From Paralichthys olivaceus (taxonomy: Eukaryota > Chordata > Actinopteri > Pleuronectiformes > Paralichthyidae), in the NCBI RefSeq assembly GCF_024713975.1, contig NC_091112.1:144001-208000 (forward strand): 64,000 nucleotides of DNA, read 5' to 3'. The notes below the pieces were generated by a model, which ran no database searches, was not told where the DNA came from, and saw only the letters and a program-made list of their open reading frames with translations. Both the position numbers and the translations under genes were made by a program. Of the stretch, positions 47,242 through 60,600 are shown in pieces (position 1 is the first letter of the stretch; each line of letters starts with the position of its first letter).

Positions 47242-47480
47242 GGCGGCGGCTTCACGAAGCACCGACAGCTGCGGAGTCACGGTCCGGTTCAGTCCGGTTC
47301 AGCCCGGTTCAGCCCGATTCAGCCCGGTCGGTCTGCTCCGGTCTGAGGTTCTGTTCGTGTCGGTCAGAACGAAAACAAGCTGCTGGCCGTTTCCGGGTAC
47401 ACCACGTCATGACGTCACACGCAGGACACCTACGTCAATACGTAGTAAGCGTTTGTTGGTGTATTTTCTCATTCTTTTAT
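47242..47480 (-). promoter_or_regulatory. vps45: CpG-containing vps45 promoter region
   Basis: The sequence upstream of the vps45 ATG is GC-rich, with CGs and a short repeated ttcagcccggttcagcccg block (47,285-47,325). The transcription start is not defined. Beyond it, 47,480-48,536 is unique AT-rich DNA without a gene, with a ggtgttcctaataaac motif at about 48,319. Confidence 0.45.
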
Positions 47481-48536
47481 TTTGATATATATTTTACATG
47501 TACGTGTGACGTAGAGCAGAACTACCAGGTAATAAAACAAAGCTCGTTATTTTTGTTCTATAACTAATACAAATAACCTTTAACAATTTACAGCTGAAAC
47601 TACGAACAGAACTATTGGAAAAAGGATTTGGAGACTTTCACCTCAGGTTGGAACCACAACTCACAAAGTTGATTATCAAGTGATAGAATTGATGATGTCA
47701 ACAAATTCAAATCAACTAGTAAAAAATCGGCGTTCAGTGTGAACTTGTCAGATACTTTTGTTACTCCCTCTTAATCCATTACACACGTTTTCATGACTTA
47801 CAAGCACAATTTAAATGATCTGTCTGTCACCCCCAACACTTTTATTTTGCTCTTTGTTATCAAGTCAATATAATGAAGAGGAGTCTGTGTTGTTTAAACA
47901 CATTAAGACAACTCATGTTGTTCACAGCCTCTGTGTTTTTAAACACATTTTGAATTCAAAAGCACATGAACACTCACAACTAAAGTCTAATCGCTTCTAA
48001 TGTACTGTGAAGTATTTACTAATCAATGAAGTCTCTGTCTCACATATCTCAGAAACATTCAACTCATCACCTTCACACTTGTCATGTGTGTTATTAAGGG
48101 TCCAGTTGTCTCATTGTGGTACATGTGATAATAATAAACTTTGATTAAAACCAGGTGACCAGCTCTCTGTAGCTGGAGCAGTGGGCCTCATCGACCTAAG
48201 TGACCTTGGTTGTGACGGAGTCACTGTACTCATGTCGTCCATCTTTATTTATAGTTTAGGGTCTGAACACAGAGTGAACATTAAAACCTCATGATTTATT
48301 ACAGGACTGTTGAATGCTTGGTGTTCCTAATAAACTGGAATAACACATTATAAACACTGATGAATGTTCTGTTATAAACTGTGTAGTAACAATATTTCCC
48401 TCTGCTTTACAGTGAATTGAGATGGAAATAGAAATACCTCAGTATGAAACTTCATAGAGTCTTAACATATTATTGTAAGTCACTTTGAAAAAAGAGTCAG
48501 CTAAGTTATGTAATGATTAACATATAGGTCAATATG

Positions 48537-50330
48537 TCAATCAATTAATCAATTACATTTTATTTGTATAGCTCATGTTCACAAATCACAGTTTGTCTCA
48601 TAGATCTTAACAAGGTGGGACATTCTCTGTTCAGAGTAAAACTACTAAGAAAAACCTTTTATCAGGGGAAAGAATGTAGAAACCTCAGAGACGCACGTGA
48701 GGATCCGTCTCCCAGGATGGACAGAAGTGCAGTAGATGTCACATGTAACTGAGAACGTCAGAAAAATAAGAGTAATTACAGCACTGGTTAGAGTAAACAG
48801 TTTGAAGCTTGATGGAAGGTGAATGAATGGAATTATTGTCAGTAATGGTCGAGTATCTGAGGAGACACATTGTTTTTCAAGCAGTGTTGTTATGATCAGG
48901 ATCCACCATCAGCTGCCACCTCGATCATGGTCCACCACTCCGATCAGATGCCAGTGATACAGGATCCGCCATCCTAGTTCACGATGTGGCCACAATGGTG
49001 GCCCTGGATCTGCAAATGATAAGGCAGAGGGACTCCGGGAAAGAAGTCGTCAGTAATGTCTGAAACTGGAAGATGATTCCACAGGAGAAGAGCTTGATGC
49101 TGAACGCTCTGGCTCCTCCTCTACCTTTAGAAACTTTGGGGACAACAATCTGAATTCTGGGAGCTCAGGGCTCTAGTGGTGATATGGTACTATGAGCTGC
49201 AGCATTTTGGACAAAGAGTTTTTAACGACTCACTGCTGGAGCCTGATAACAAGGAATTACAATAATCAAGTCTGGATGGAACAAAGACCTGGACTAGTTT
49301 GTCTGCATCTTCTTGAGACAGGACATGTCTGATTTTTGAGATATAACGTAAAAGAAGGCAGTCCTAGAAATTAGTTTTAAGTTAGAAGGACAAATCAGGA
49401 TCAAAGATGACAAATTCCTGTCCGTTTCACTGGATGTGTGGATGATGTCATCTAGCACAGCGTCATCATTAGATAATGTATCTCTGAGGTGTTTAAGGCC
49501 GAGTATTAGAACCTCTGTTTTAAGTTTAAAAAGAGTAAATTACAGCTCATCCAGGTTTTAATGTCTTTGAGACACGAAGTTTAGTTCATTACACTCTTCT
49601 GGTGTAGAGTGTTTCCTCATAGTGTTTCTCAGTGGAAGCATATATAATGAGAATAAAACTGGGCCGAGCACAGAACCCTGTGGAACACCGTGGTTAACTT
49701 TGGTGCGCACAGATGGCATCATTTATTTACTCAAATTGAAATGGATCTGATAAATAGGATTTAAATAAGTTTAGGGAGGTTCCTTTGACGCTAATGAACT
49801 GTTCTAGTGTCTGTAATAAAACGATGATCAATAGTGATGAATGCTGCACTGAGATCTAACAGGACGAGGACAGACACAAACATCTGGAGCTATGAGAAGG
49901 TCGTTAGTGACTTTGTCTCCGTGCTGTGATGAGTTCTAACACTGAAAGTCTTCACATGACTTTTCTGGAGAAGCTCTCACAGCTGATTGGCTCCAACCTT
50001 CTCGAGGAGTTTAGACAGGAAGGGTTGGTTGGATATTGGTTTGTAGTTGGTTCAAACCCTCGGGTCCAGGGTTTTTTTTTTTTGAGAAGGGGTTTGATTT
50101 CATTTCATTTCATCTTAAAGGACTGTGGTAAATATCCTGATAATGATTGATTGTATTTCGTAAAGTACTTTTTATTCAGGGCAGAAGTTATGTAAGTATC
50201 TTTGTAGGAATGGGATCTAAGATACAAGTTGTGGGTTTACATGATGAGATAGTTGTGGTCAGCTGATCAAGGTATATTAAGTGATGGTAAACAGGTAAGG
50301 AATTTATGTCATTGTAAAAATATGATTTCA
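48537..50330 (-). mobile_element. Decayed LINE, copy 3, with antisense reverse-transcriptase relics
   Basis: On the minus strand the block at 49,661-49,690 encodes [10 protein letters not shown] followed by a SLYMLPL-like segment (to about 49,629), the conserved reverse-transcriptase motif. 49,835-49,866 encodes LLDLSAAF. These are separated by frameshifts and deletions, and the YADD block is not recoverable, so it is dead. The element's 3' end is at the low-coordinate side: 48,537-48,580 in reverse complement gives ctatacaaataaaatg plus a (ATTG)n-like tail. The same family appears at 451-730 and 34,021-34,178. The clade (jockey/CR1-like) is not certain, and the right-hand limit is approximate. 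Confidence 0.8.
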
Positions 50331-51130
50331 AAATGATTACAGCAAACACTTAAAAACCCTGGTGCTTATTTTTCATCTGTGGATTAGCAGTTCATCTAGT
50401 TTGTGGACGTGGAGCTGATGAACACATCAGTGTTTTCAGAGCCACTCAATGAATAATGTGTCAAAGACTGGACATCAAGAGGGATTTGTTCTGTTTGTCC
50501 TGTACGAGCTGTAATATCATCATCAATTTTATTATGAATATGATATGATACATTTAATTCAGATGTAATTCACTCACTCATTTGTGTTTCTGTTCTTAGC
50601 TTTAATGTCTTTAAGGAATATTTCATAGTTTTTAATAATAACAAAAAAATCCACTTTTTGTTGAATGGAAGAAATACAGGCCTGTTCAGCTAACTTATCA
50701 CCAGCTCGTTTTAGATGTTAGCTCATCGGCTAGCTTCAGTTTTTACCATCAGTGGAAATTTCGCACATTAATTTTAAAACATTCTTTAAAATCCATATCA
50801 CATCTCTTCCTTGTATTAAACTTTATATTTGCAATGGGATTCAGTGTTAGCTGAGCAACATTAGCTAACACATGCTATAGATGTGATGAAGACACTTGAA
50901 TCAGTACTAGAGCTAAACATTACTATCTATATCTTTATCTATGTCTTTATATACTTAGCCACAGGCAGCTAGCTAGCTGAACATCAGTAACTAGTGTTTC
51001 ACTGAGCAGCAGCTCTTAGCATGTGTTCAGATGCTAATTAGCATCATGTAGCTGGATGTTAACCGGAAAGTGTTTAATGTTTATATTTCAGCGACGTCAC
51101 AGAGCTAACGTTGGTTATCGTTAGCTTAGC
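50331..51130. other. Intergenic between LINE relic and pogz promoter
   Basis: AT-rich unique sequence with many TTAGCTA/GCTAGC motifs; no gene or element recognised. Confidence 0.4.
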
Positions 51131-51812
51131 CTAGTTCATGCTACACCGCGTTGTGACATGAACGACCGTGGGTCCCGTCAGTGTCCGACCCGGGACCAGC
51201 GGCACCGACCCGGGACCAGCGGCACCGACCCGGGACCAGCGGCACCGACCCGGGACCAGCGGCACCGACCCGGGACCAGCGGCACCGACCCGGGACCAGC
51301 GGCACCGACCCGGGACCAGCGGTGTCACGTGTCACGTTAACTGTTTGTGAAAGTCTGACTTCGGTTTGTTTCGGATCTATTTGTTGGGACCGTGGTTGAC
51401 ACGCAGCTGTGGTTCGGCTCGACCCGGGGATCAAACGCTGCTGAACGCGGTAGAACTGACGTGACGTCGTGATGACGCTGCAGAACGTCTCGCGTCAGGG
51501 TTCGACCTGTTCACACTTTGAATTAAATCCAGTTTCTGTTTTATTGCAGTTTATTAATAGTGACTTTAGGGCCAGCACGGTGAGATATCCATCCGCCTTG
51601 CTGTGGCACATGTGTCCTCACCGGAGGCGGAGACGTGGCGGAGGAATACGAGGTTAGAGCCGTGCTCAGTCCGAGCAGCCACAAACGGTGTGCCCGGTGC
51701 TAACAGCTAACAGCTAATGCTCCTGTCTGCACTCAGTCACTGACTAACTCTTTTAAAAATAGATTTAACTGTGGAATAAGTTCTCATTTAACATTTCAAG
51801 TCTCCGGACAAG
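51130..51812 (+). promoter_or_regulatory. pogz: CpG-rich pogz promoter and probable 5' non-coding exon
   Basis: CG-rich from about 51,140 to 51,690. A strong donor (GACAAG|GTAAGC) at 51,812/51,813 marks a plausible 5' UTR exon; the first coding exon has its own acceptor (CTCTGCAG at 52,886-52,893), so an upstream exon is needed. The intervening 51,813-52,893 holds AT-rich intron sequence without features. Confidence 0.55.
51186..51325. repeat. 20-bp GC-rich minisatellite in the pogz promoter
   Basis: Seven near-perfect copies of cgacccgggaccagcggcac. Each copy carries CCCGGG and two CpGs. It lies 480-630 bp before the putative 5' exon donor. The ORFs on both strands are artefacts of the repeat. 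Confidence 0.96.
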
Positions 51813-52907
51813 GTAAGCGAGCACCCGCCTCACTTTTTATTCAGATAACATGCAGAGTTATTTAAGTCTCTTAGTTAGCTGCTGGGCTAGCCTGCTAGCA
51901 TTGGTAGCTGTATGTTAAAGTGCTGGAGGGGGGGGGGTAGCTCAGCATCATGAAATGAATCTCTCACAGTTTGTTTACATCATGTTTACAACATGTTTAC
52001 ATCATGTTTACAACATGTTTACATCAGTACACTAAATGTAAATATTGCTCATGCTAACATTGTTAGCCTGTCTGTGCTTTCATTAGCATGCTAGCTGAGA
52101 CTGAAAACCTTTTAAAGCCAGTTGCTTGTTCGGTTTTTGGTCAGATCATAGATTAATAATTCAAATGTAAAACTTTCAAACTCTTAAGTTTTCAACTTTT
52201 ATTTAATTTAATCTTCATTAACACAAAGAGAAAACAGAGTCTCAGTGTTCACACAGCAGCTAGGCTAACTGAGAGCTAACATCAAAACAAACATGAAGTC
52301 TATCCATCAAATAATTCATTCTTGCTTGTGACTGTACATTATGGTTCTTTATATTCAGTAATGTCAGTTGTATGATGTTTGTCAATGACAATACACTTTC
52401 ACATATTATCTGACAGTGATGAAGAGAATTAAGTGCAACTGGAAACCAGTGAAAGTAAATTGATTTAAATTCATGTATTAAGTAATTTGTGGTTCTGTCA
52501 TTACATCTGTTTTTGTTGTTTTTCACATCTTAGCTGGTGTGTTTTTTATCCACCACACCTAAAATCAGAGTATCAAATGTATGTGTGGTTTCCCATATTT
52601 AGAAAAATTAAATTAAGCGCAGAAAACTCTACAGAAAATAACTTCATGTAAACTCCATCACAGATTAACATTAAATAGACTTGCTTAGATATTGATGCTT
52701 CACTTCACTGGAGAAAGACTAACTTTGTTCACATGGTATTAAATCATTTCTACCATCCGACATCCACAAATACAGCAAGAGACACTGGGGCATCTTTAAA
52801 AAACCTTGGACCCAGTAATGGATATCACACGTTACAACTTCATTGAATTGTCACACGTTGATGTGTTCACATCAGTTGTGTCTGCCTCTGCAGGTGAGGA
52901 GGGGACT

Positions 52908-53828
52908 ATGGAGGTGGAGCGAGCTGCAGGTGGGGACCTGCTGATGGAGTGTGATGAGGAGGAGCAGGAGGTCTGGCCTCAGATGCAAGAGACAGTAAAA
53001 GAGAAGGATGAAGGTGAAGAGTTGAAATGGGTTGAGGTTGAATAGTGAGTGAAGGGATCAGATATTTAACCATATTTATTGATATTGTTTAACATATTTA
53101 CTACATTTACTTTAATACTTGAGCCACAAACTTGATTGTATCACTGAACAAGGGGGAATGTTTCAAAATCAGGACATGAACAAAGTAAAAAAACTTTATT
53201 CAACAATATCTCGTCTCCTCCACATGTAAACAGTTGTATCCTTGTAAATTACAGAATTTAACTGAACATCAGCTGCTAGCAAAACAAAATGGTCAGGAAC
53301 TTTTGTTATCGATTATCCATGATGCATTCTACCCTGGAAGTTCAGGCTAGTGCTGGTTCTTCAGGAAAAAGGTCATGTGATAGGAGCATAGCAAATCAGC
53401 ACTGGTTACTTTATGGCTGAAAAGACTCGATCAGCGAGTGGTTGTGAGTGTCTGCTTTGTCGTTTCCAAACATTTTGATTTCTGCCCGTCAAACGGGACC
53501 AACAGCAGTAACAAACATTTCTGTTTTAGTGACTCATGACCGCACCACAGTAGTGTGGATGTCAGATGTATCTGTAGCAGAAATTATGAACACCAGGGCT
53601 GAACACCAGGTGTGAACGGGGCCTCAAACACAACTGTCTCTGCAGGTCTGGGGACTGTTGTCCGTCCCATGGAGCAGCAGTCAAAGGACCCCCCACCAGT
53701 CAGGATCATTCCCATCACAGTCCAACCAGTGAACAGCTGCAGCCCCGCCACACTCAACCACACAGAGACGGTAACGAAGCTACTGACGATTCAGATTCAG
53801 TTCTTTATCACTGCTGTAGTCTGTGATT

Positions 53829-53885
<57 letters not shown>

Positions 53886-56800
53886 CAGCCTTCAGATGGT
53901 CCTCTGGACTTAACGGTGAACTGTCAGATGGTTCCTCTGCTTCCTGGAGGTCAGTACAGTTCAGTTCTATCTGTATCATGACAGGGAAGGTCTACAGATT
54001 CTGAACCAGTTAAACCAGTGGGTCGGAGCAGAGTCTATTTTATTAAATTAATTTATTTTATCTTCATGTTGATCCTTCAGGTAGCGGTGCAGAGCTGAAG
54101 CAATATTCTCAGCCCAAAGGATCAGCCATCGCTTTCACTTCAGTCGAGATCCCCATCACTGTGACAGTCCTCAGTCCTGCAGGAAGTCGCCACATCAACA
54201 CTACCATCTCCCTGTTCTCCTCTGCCACCTCAAACCCACGTACAGTTCCAAAAGCTGCTGCTGCTCCACCTGAACCTAAGGCAGGCTCCACCCCGATCAT
54301 CACAGGTACACCTCTCATCAGCAAAATACAGTTTAAACACAACCTGATAGTTTTCTAACCTCCAAGCGTCTGTGGTGCAGGTGTGGTCTCTGGTGAAGCA
54401 GCCCAGAAGGTTTTAAACAACCACAACGTGAACTTCAAATCCAGCTCGCCTCTGACAAACCTGAAGACCCCACCCATCCTGTCACTCACCTCAACACAGA
54501 CCACACCCCCAGCGTCAAAGAAGAAAAATCCTCCTCCCAGCTGCAGCAGACCTGCAGCTCCTCTGAGGCTGCGACACAAAGGTTTGACTATATCTGAACT
54601 GTTTCGCTCATCCACCACCAGAACACACTTGACTGCTTATGACCGTCACATGGTCACATGACCTCTACAGATGTGGACAGTTGTTTTATCTCTGACACAG
54701 CTACACCTATAAATGCTCCTGCAGTGATTTTAAAACCAGCTATGGACAAAAACTAACAGGAAACATTTATTATCTGTCCTGACAGGAGATAATAAGATAT
54801 GAATAGATAAGTAGGACATTATATTCTTAATGATTTTCTCACGAGTTGACAATAGATTATTTAATACATAATCTCTAAATCTGTTACAGAGCAGAGTGTG
54901 ACATATGTCGAAGTCTCAAAATGTTGTGGCAAAGAAGTAGTGAATTCTGGTAAAAGAAACATGAATACTTAAAAGACGGAACAGTGTTGTCTGATGAGAT
55001 ATTTTCGTCAGCACTTGTGCTTCAGTTAATGTCAAGGTCTCTTGTTTGTTGTACAGCCAGCAGAACAAACACACAAACATATATACAACATAAAAACAGA
55101 AACAACCTAAACAATAAATAATGAATACACTCATGTGATGGTATTTAAAATAGACACAGTATTGTGTCTGTGTCTAATATCACTTTCAGAAAAAATGATT
55201 ATAAAACAAACCAGAGGACTTTAATTATTGCTTGATTATTGACAACCCGTCCTTCTCCAGGTCAGACATGTAATCGCTCTCAGGTTTAATGACGTGTTAA
55301 AATGCCAGAGTCTGATATGAATCCTTGGATATTATTTTTATTAAGTATTCAAACCACAGAGAATTATCACCATCATGTCGGCTGCTTCATTTTATACAAA
55401 CACAGTTCAGTTTCAGAATACTTGTAAACTTTGGGATCTCCACTAGAATTTAGAATAAAGTTTTGAGATATTGAAAAAAGTTTGGAGGAACAGTTGGAAG
55501 TTTCTCGTTGTCTTTTATTTCTGAGATGAACCAGGTGTGTTTGTTTCCTCAGGTCAGCTGGAGCCAAAGACTCCTCCCGCCTGTACTCTTTGTTTCTCTC
55601 AGTACAGATTCATCCCGGAGCTCAGGGGATTCATGTGTGTAAGTGTTCGACCACATCAAAGACGTTCAGCACAAGAGCTCTGAGAGCTTTAATCAGTTTC
55701 TATAGAAGGAGAATAAAGTGTTGACCAGAATAACCTTATCTTCTTCCTCCTCATCTTCCTCCTTCTGCTTTTCTTCATCCTCCTCTTTGTTTCCAGCTGT
55801 GCAGTCCTGAGATTGCTCAGAGTCTCCTCCTCTGGAGGAACTTGAAGAGGAAGAATAAATCTCGCAGCTGGAGCAGAGAGAAGAAGACATCGTCACGAGT
55901 GTCCAGAGAGTCTCAGAGCAGCAGTAAAGTTTCCAGGACGGGATCAGGACCTCCTGCTGTGAGTTCGAGCTGCTGACACTCTTCGTCTACTTCCTGTTTG
56001 TCTCCTTCAGTCTAAAGTCATCTCTCCTATGCAGAGGACTCGCAGATCGTCTGATGACTTCCTGTCAGACCAGTTCACCAGCCCCACCCACCCCTCTGAC
56101 CTCAGCAGCCACCAGCAGGACATATCTGAAGCCACCCCCATTCAGGGTAAACTGGTGATACTGGTGGAGGATTTTTATTACGGCTCAGCCCGAGGACCAA
56201 ACTCTGCCGAACCCGACCAGCATAGCAGAAAGTTCACTGGACCGTACCGATGCATCCACTGTCCTATGACGCTGCGCAACAACCTGGAGTGAGACTCGTG
56301 CACACGCTCACACTCGCTCAACAGTGTTGTAGAAATATCAGCTGCTTCCAGACTCTCACCTGTCAACATGATGCCAAACATTTATTCAGTAATTCATGTT
56401 CATCGAAATACATTTTTCACTTTATGGACAAAACCATATAAAGATATTAATTTGCTTCACGTCAAACTGATATTTTCACTCAGTTTTAATAAAAATCTCC
56501 ATCCAGTTCTTCAGGAAAGAATTAAGAAGTGAGTGTTGTTGTCTTTCTCAGGTTGATGAGTCACATGCAGCAACACATGATGTCTCAGGAGGACAGGAAC
56601 TCTGTGTCCCTGTGTCCTCACTGTTTCCGTCACTTTCCGTCTCCGTTCATACTGCAGTGCCACAAGGAGGCTGTTCACAGTCCGTCTGAGTCCACAGGTC
56701 TGTAACACACACACACACACACGTGACCTACACATGACACTTGGAGTTGACAGCCCAGTAGTGTTGTTACTGTGTGATGTATTTGTCACATTATATTATG

Positions 56801-57634
56801 TCAGTGTGTTGTTTCCTAATGCTGTGTGTCTGTTGTGCAGTGACATGTAGAATCTGTGAGCTAGAGTTCGGCAGTGAACCAGTTTTCCTCCGGCACATGA
56901 AGAACACTCACAAACCAGGAGAGATGCCGTACGTCTGCCAGGTGAGACGACGACAACAGCAGCTGCTCACACGTTTCAACTGTTGTTATGGAAGTTTTCT
57001 GAAAGCTGGTGAAAGGAGAACTCAGGCAGCAGCTGAGGTCTTATGCAGAAGATTTTAATGTAGATGCATCAGAGAGACCAGAAGGTGGAACAATATACAA
57101 ACATGAGCAATTGTCACCCCCAGGTCTCAAGATGTCTCCGACAGCCTCCACATATATCTTCCTCTACTTGTGTCACCCATTCTAACAGCATCAATGAATG
57201 ATGAACTGCTGTCACTCTCTATGTTACATGTAGGTGTCTGCATCCTATTGGATACTGGTGTAATACGCAAAAGAGTTGAAGTTGGTGCCTCTCTGTCTGG
57301 GGCATCTGAGTTAGATATATATATATATATATATATATAAGTCTCTAAGCGTGGACACTACAATGTTCTGTTGGTCTTTTATCTATATAACCTGACCTTG
57401 GGTACTGCTTCGAGAGACAAGGGAGTATCTGAGTCTGACCTCCGTCTGCTCACCTGTGCTGCAGGTGTGTGACTTCAGGTCGTCGTTCTACTCGGACGTG
57501 TGGTCGCACTTTCAGGAAGCTCACGCTGACACCAAACACCTGCTCTGTCAGTACTGTCTGCGAGTCCTGCGCAGTGACACCTGCTACCAGCAGCACTTTG
57601 CCCGACACCAGGTACACTCGCACGCACACGCACT

Positions 57635-57683
<49 letters not shown>

Positions 57684-60600
57684 CCTGTTCTTGTGAACGT
57701 GACATCTCAAGTCTGTCTTACGGGAATTTCTTCACATTTTGACCAGTTGTCACTTGGACTCAAAGATGAACTGATCAGAGGTCACAGTGACCTGGAAGTC
57801 TGGAATAAACATATGTACATTTTTTTCTTTTCGATTTTCTCTTTTTGAAGTGATTCAAGTATCATGAAGACAAATCCTTCGACATTTTTTCTATTTCACA
57901 AGTTTTCTACTCTGTAAACTGTAAAAAACTATTTTATTTGTTTGCTCCTCTTGTGTTGGTTTTAAAACATGTTTTCTGCAAAAACTCAATTTTCTAGAAC
58001 TGTGTGTGTTTCAGAAGAAACACATGTTCAGCTGTGACAAGTGCCGTCTTAACTTCCTGTACATTAAAGAAAGGATGGAACACAAACTGTTGCATCACAA
58101 AACCCACGTCAGACCTCCTCAACTAACTGGACTCAAACCTGGAACCAAGGTATACATCACCTCAAGGTCACATGGTTTTATCTGACGTTGCTGTTTGTCT
58201 CAGAGCTGAACTGTGTGCGTGTGCGTGTGTGTGTGTCTGCAGGTGACTGTGAGGGCATACTCGGTGGCTGGAGGGGCTGACAGTGAAGAAGCGATAAAGA
58301 AAGCTGTCGTTCCATGCAAGGCAAGTCAGTTCAGACGGTCAACATATTACTTCATAAGGTCAGAGGTCATGTGGCGGACGATTCAAACTGTTCTCACATT
58401 TCAACACATTTCATCACCTCAGAAAATGCTGCAGGGTTCTGTCTTGAGAGATCAGGTCTTAGAGCTGACATTGTGGAGGACAACATTACCAATAAGCCTC
58501 AGCTGCTGTTGCTGTGGAGACTAGGACCAGTCGTAGCTTTGTGTCAGAGCTTATTTGCATGTGTGAAACCATCAGAGAACTGAAGTCTTTGTGTTTCAGG
58601 TGGTAAATGTTGAACCGCCACCGCCACAGGATGTTCCGAAGAGGAAGCCAGTGGAGAGTCTGGGCCCTCTACTGTCCAACCTCAGGTACTGCGACACACA
58701 CACACAGTTTGTGTTCACATGATCGTGTCATAGCTTGGAGTCTCCATCATGTTTGAGTCTATGGATCAGTCAGAAGCTACCGCTGGTAGTCGAGTCATGT
58801 GACTGATAAGAACCAATGAGGAAGAGGACGTGGGCGTCATCAGTAACTAAAGTCTCAGTTTCTGTTCAGACTAAATCCCAAAAACAGAGTTTTCAAAATA
58901 AAACGAGCAGTTTACACAAGTCTCCACCAGGTGTAACCATAGCAACAGTGATGAGTTTGCAAACCTCACACATAGAGTCATGTGAACAGATTCTGTCTGT
59001 TGTTCTGTCCTGAGCTCACTCTCAGATTTACACTATTAAACTGTTCCCTTGTCAGTTTTTAAATCTGCGTCCCTTCTCTGTTCCAGTAAGGCAGCCGGTG
59101 TCTCTTGGCCTCTGCAGCTCTGTGTCGAGTGTCTGTCTATCGTTCAGGACTTCAACTCTCACTTCCCGTCTGTGGTCCACTGCTCCCTCTGCAGGTTCCT
59201 CACCTGCTGCTCAACATCGTACGCCAACCACATGATCAAGTACGTCTGCGTCTGCTCGTTAGCTTTAGCTTATCTGAACGTTACCTTTGTTTTTGATTCA
59301 ACTTGATGTCTTTATTGTTTCAGCACATCCATAACTGACTTAGCTCCTTTCATATGTAATATACATGTATTTCACATGTCGTTCTTATGAAGGAATCAAA
59401 CCAGTTCACACATGTAACGTGATATTTTGTGTGTCTGAGCTTGAATAAACTGTTGTGTGTTTGTGTTGACGTGATGTTTTCACAGTAAACATTCGACCTC
59501 CAGGAGGAACGTCAAGTACAGGAGCATCTTCCAGTCAGGCCCACGGTAACGAGCCGCCACCGTTTAATTACACTTCACTTCCTGTTTGTGATGAACAGAA
59601 ATGTTTCTGTCTGTTGTCTGCGAAATGACAACAAATAAAAAATAAACATTGTAACGTGTTTCTGTGTGTTTCAGGTTGTCTCACAGGTTGGAGTGTGTGT
59701 CATGTTCACTTTGTTCCTACAGAGGAGACGTGATGGCCAATCACCTGATAGAGAGACCTGACCATGACTGCAAAGTACACACAGGCGAACACACACACAC
59801 AGGTGACTGTGGCTACACAAGTAGATTCCTTTCATTTACATTATTTCATTGACTAGTTTATTTCTATAATTTTATATTCCTGCAATATTCAAATTAATGT
59901 CAGTTAAATCAAAACTTAAGCTTCAGCACACCATCGAAAAATCCCAAATAAAAAGAACATCCACCAGGTGGCACCAGAGTAACACACAGGAAACAGTTGA
60001 GTGTTAAAATCCTCTGTTTCAGATCAGAACGTTGACGGAGCTCAGCAGGCGCACAACTGCCCCTCCTCTCCTCACGGTGTGACATCACCAGGGGGTCAGC
60101 GCCATGGGGGGTTTATCCCCATCCACCTCCTGCCTGTCAGTAAGACCTCCACCCAGCTGGCCGTCAAACCCCTCACCTCCCCCTCACCTCTGTCCTCTCA
60201 GCCTGCCATGACCGTCACATTCCTGGGGTCCTGCCCACAACCTGAGCAGGTGAGGAGGACGCCACTGAGGCTGCAGATGTGAGAGATGCATGTTCTCTGC
60301 TGACATAACCTCCAGCTTTATCTCCAATCTCTCCCTGTTTGTGCCTCAGCCTCCAGCCGCTCCTCTGTCCGTCTCCCAGCTGGCGGCAGTCCTCTCCTCT
60401 CTCTGTCACAGCGTCGCTCAGGCATCGCGACGCTGTAAGACGTCTGCGCCACTGATCTGCTCCTGGACTCGGCAGCTGGAGCGAGGGCTGTGGGGCAGGA
60501 AGTGGTGCTGGAAGACAGAGAAGTTGGCAGAGAGGTTGTTGCTTTGGCGAGAGCAACAGTTAGTCGTGAGTGAAGAAGTCTTGCTGCAGAGGGCCAGGGG

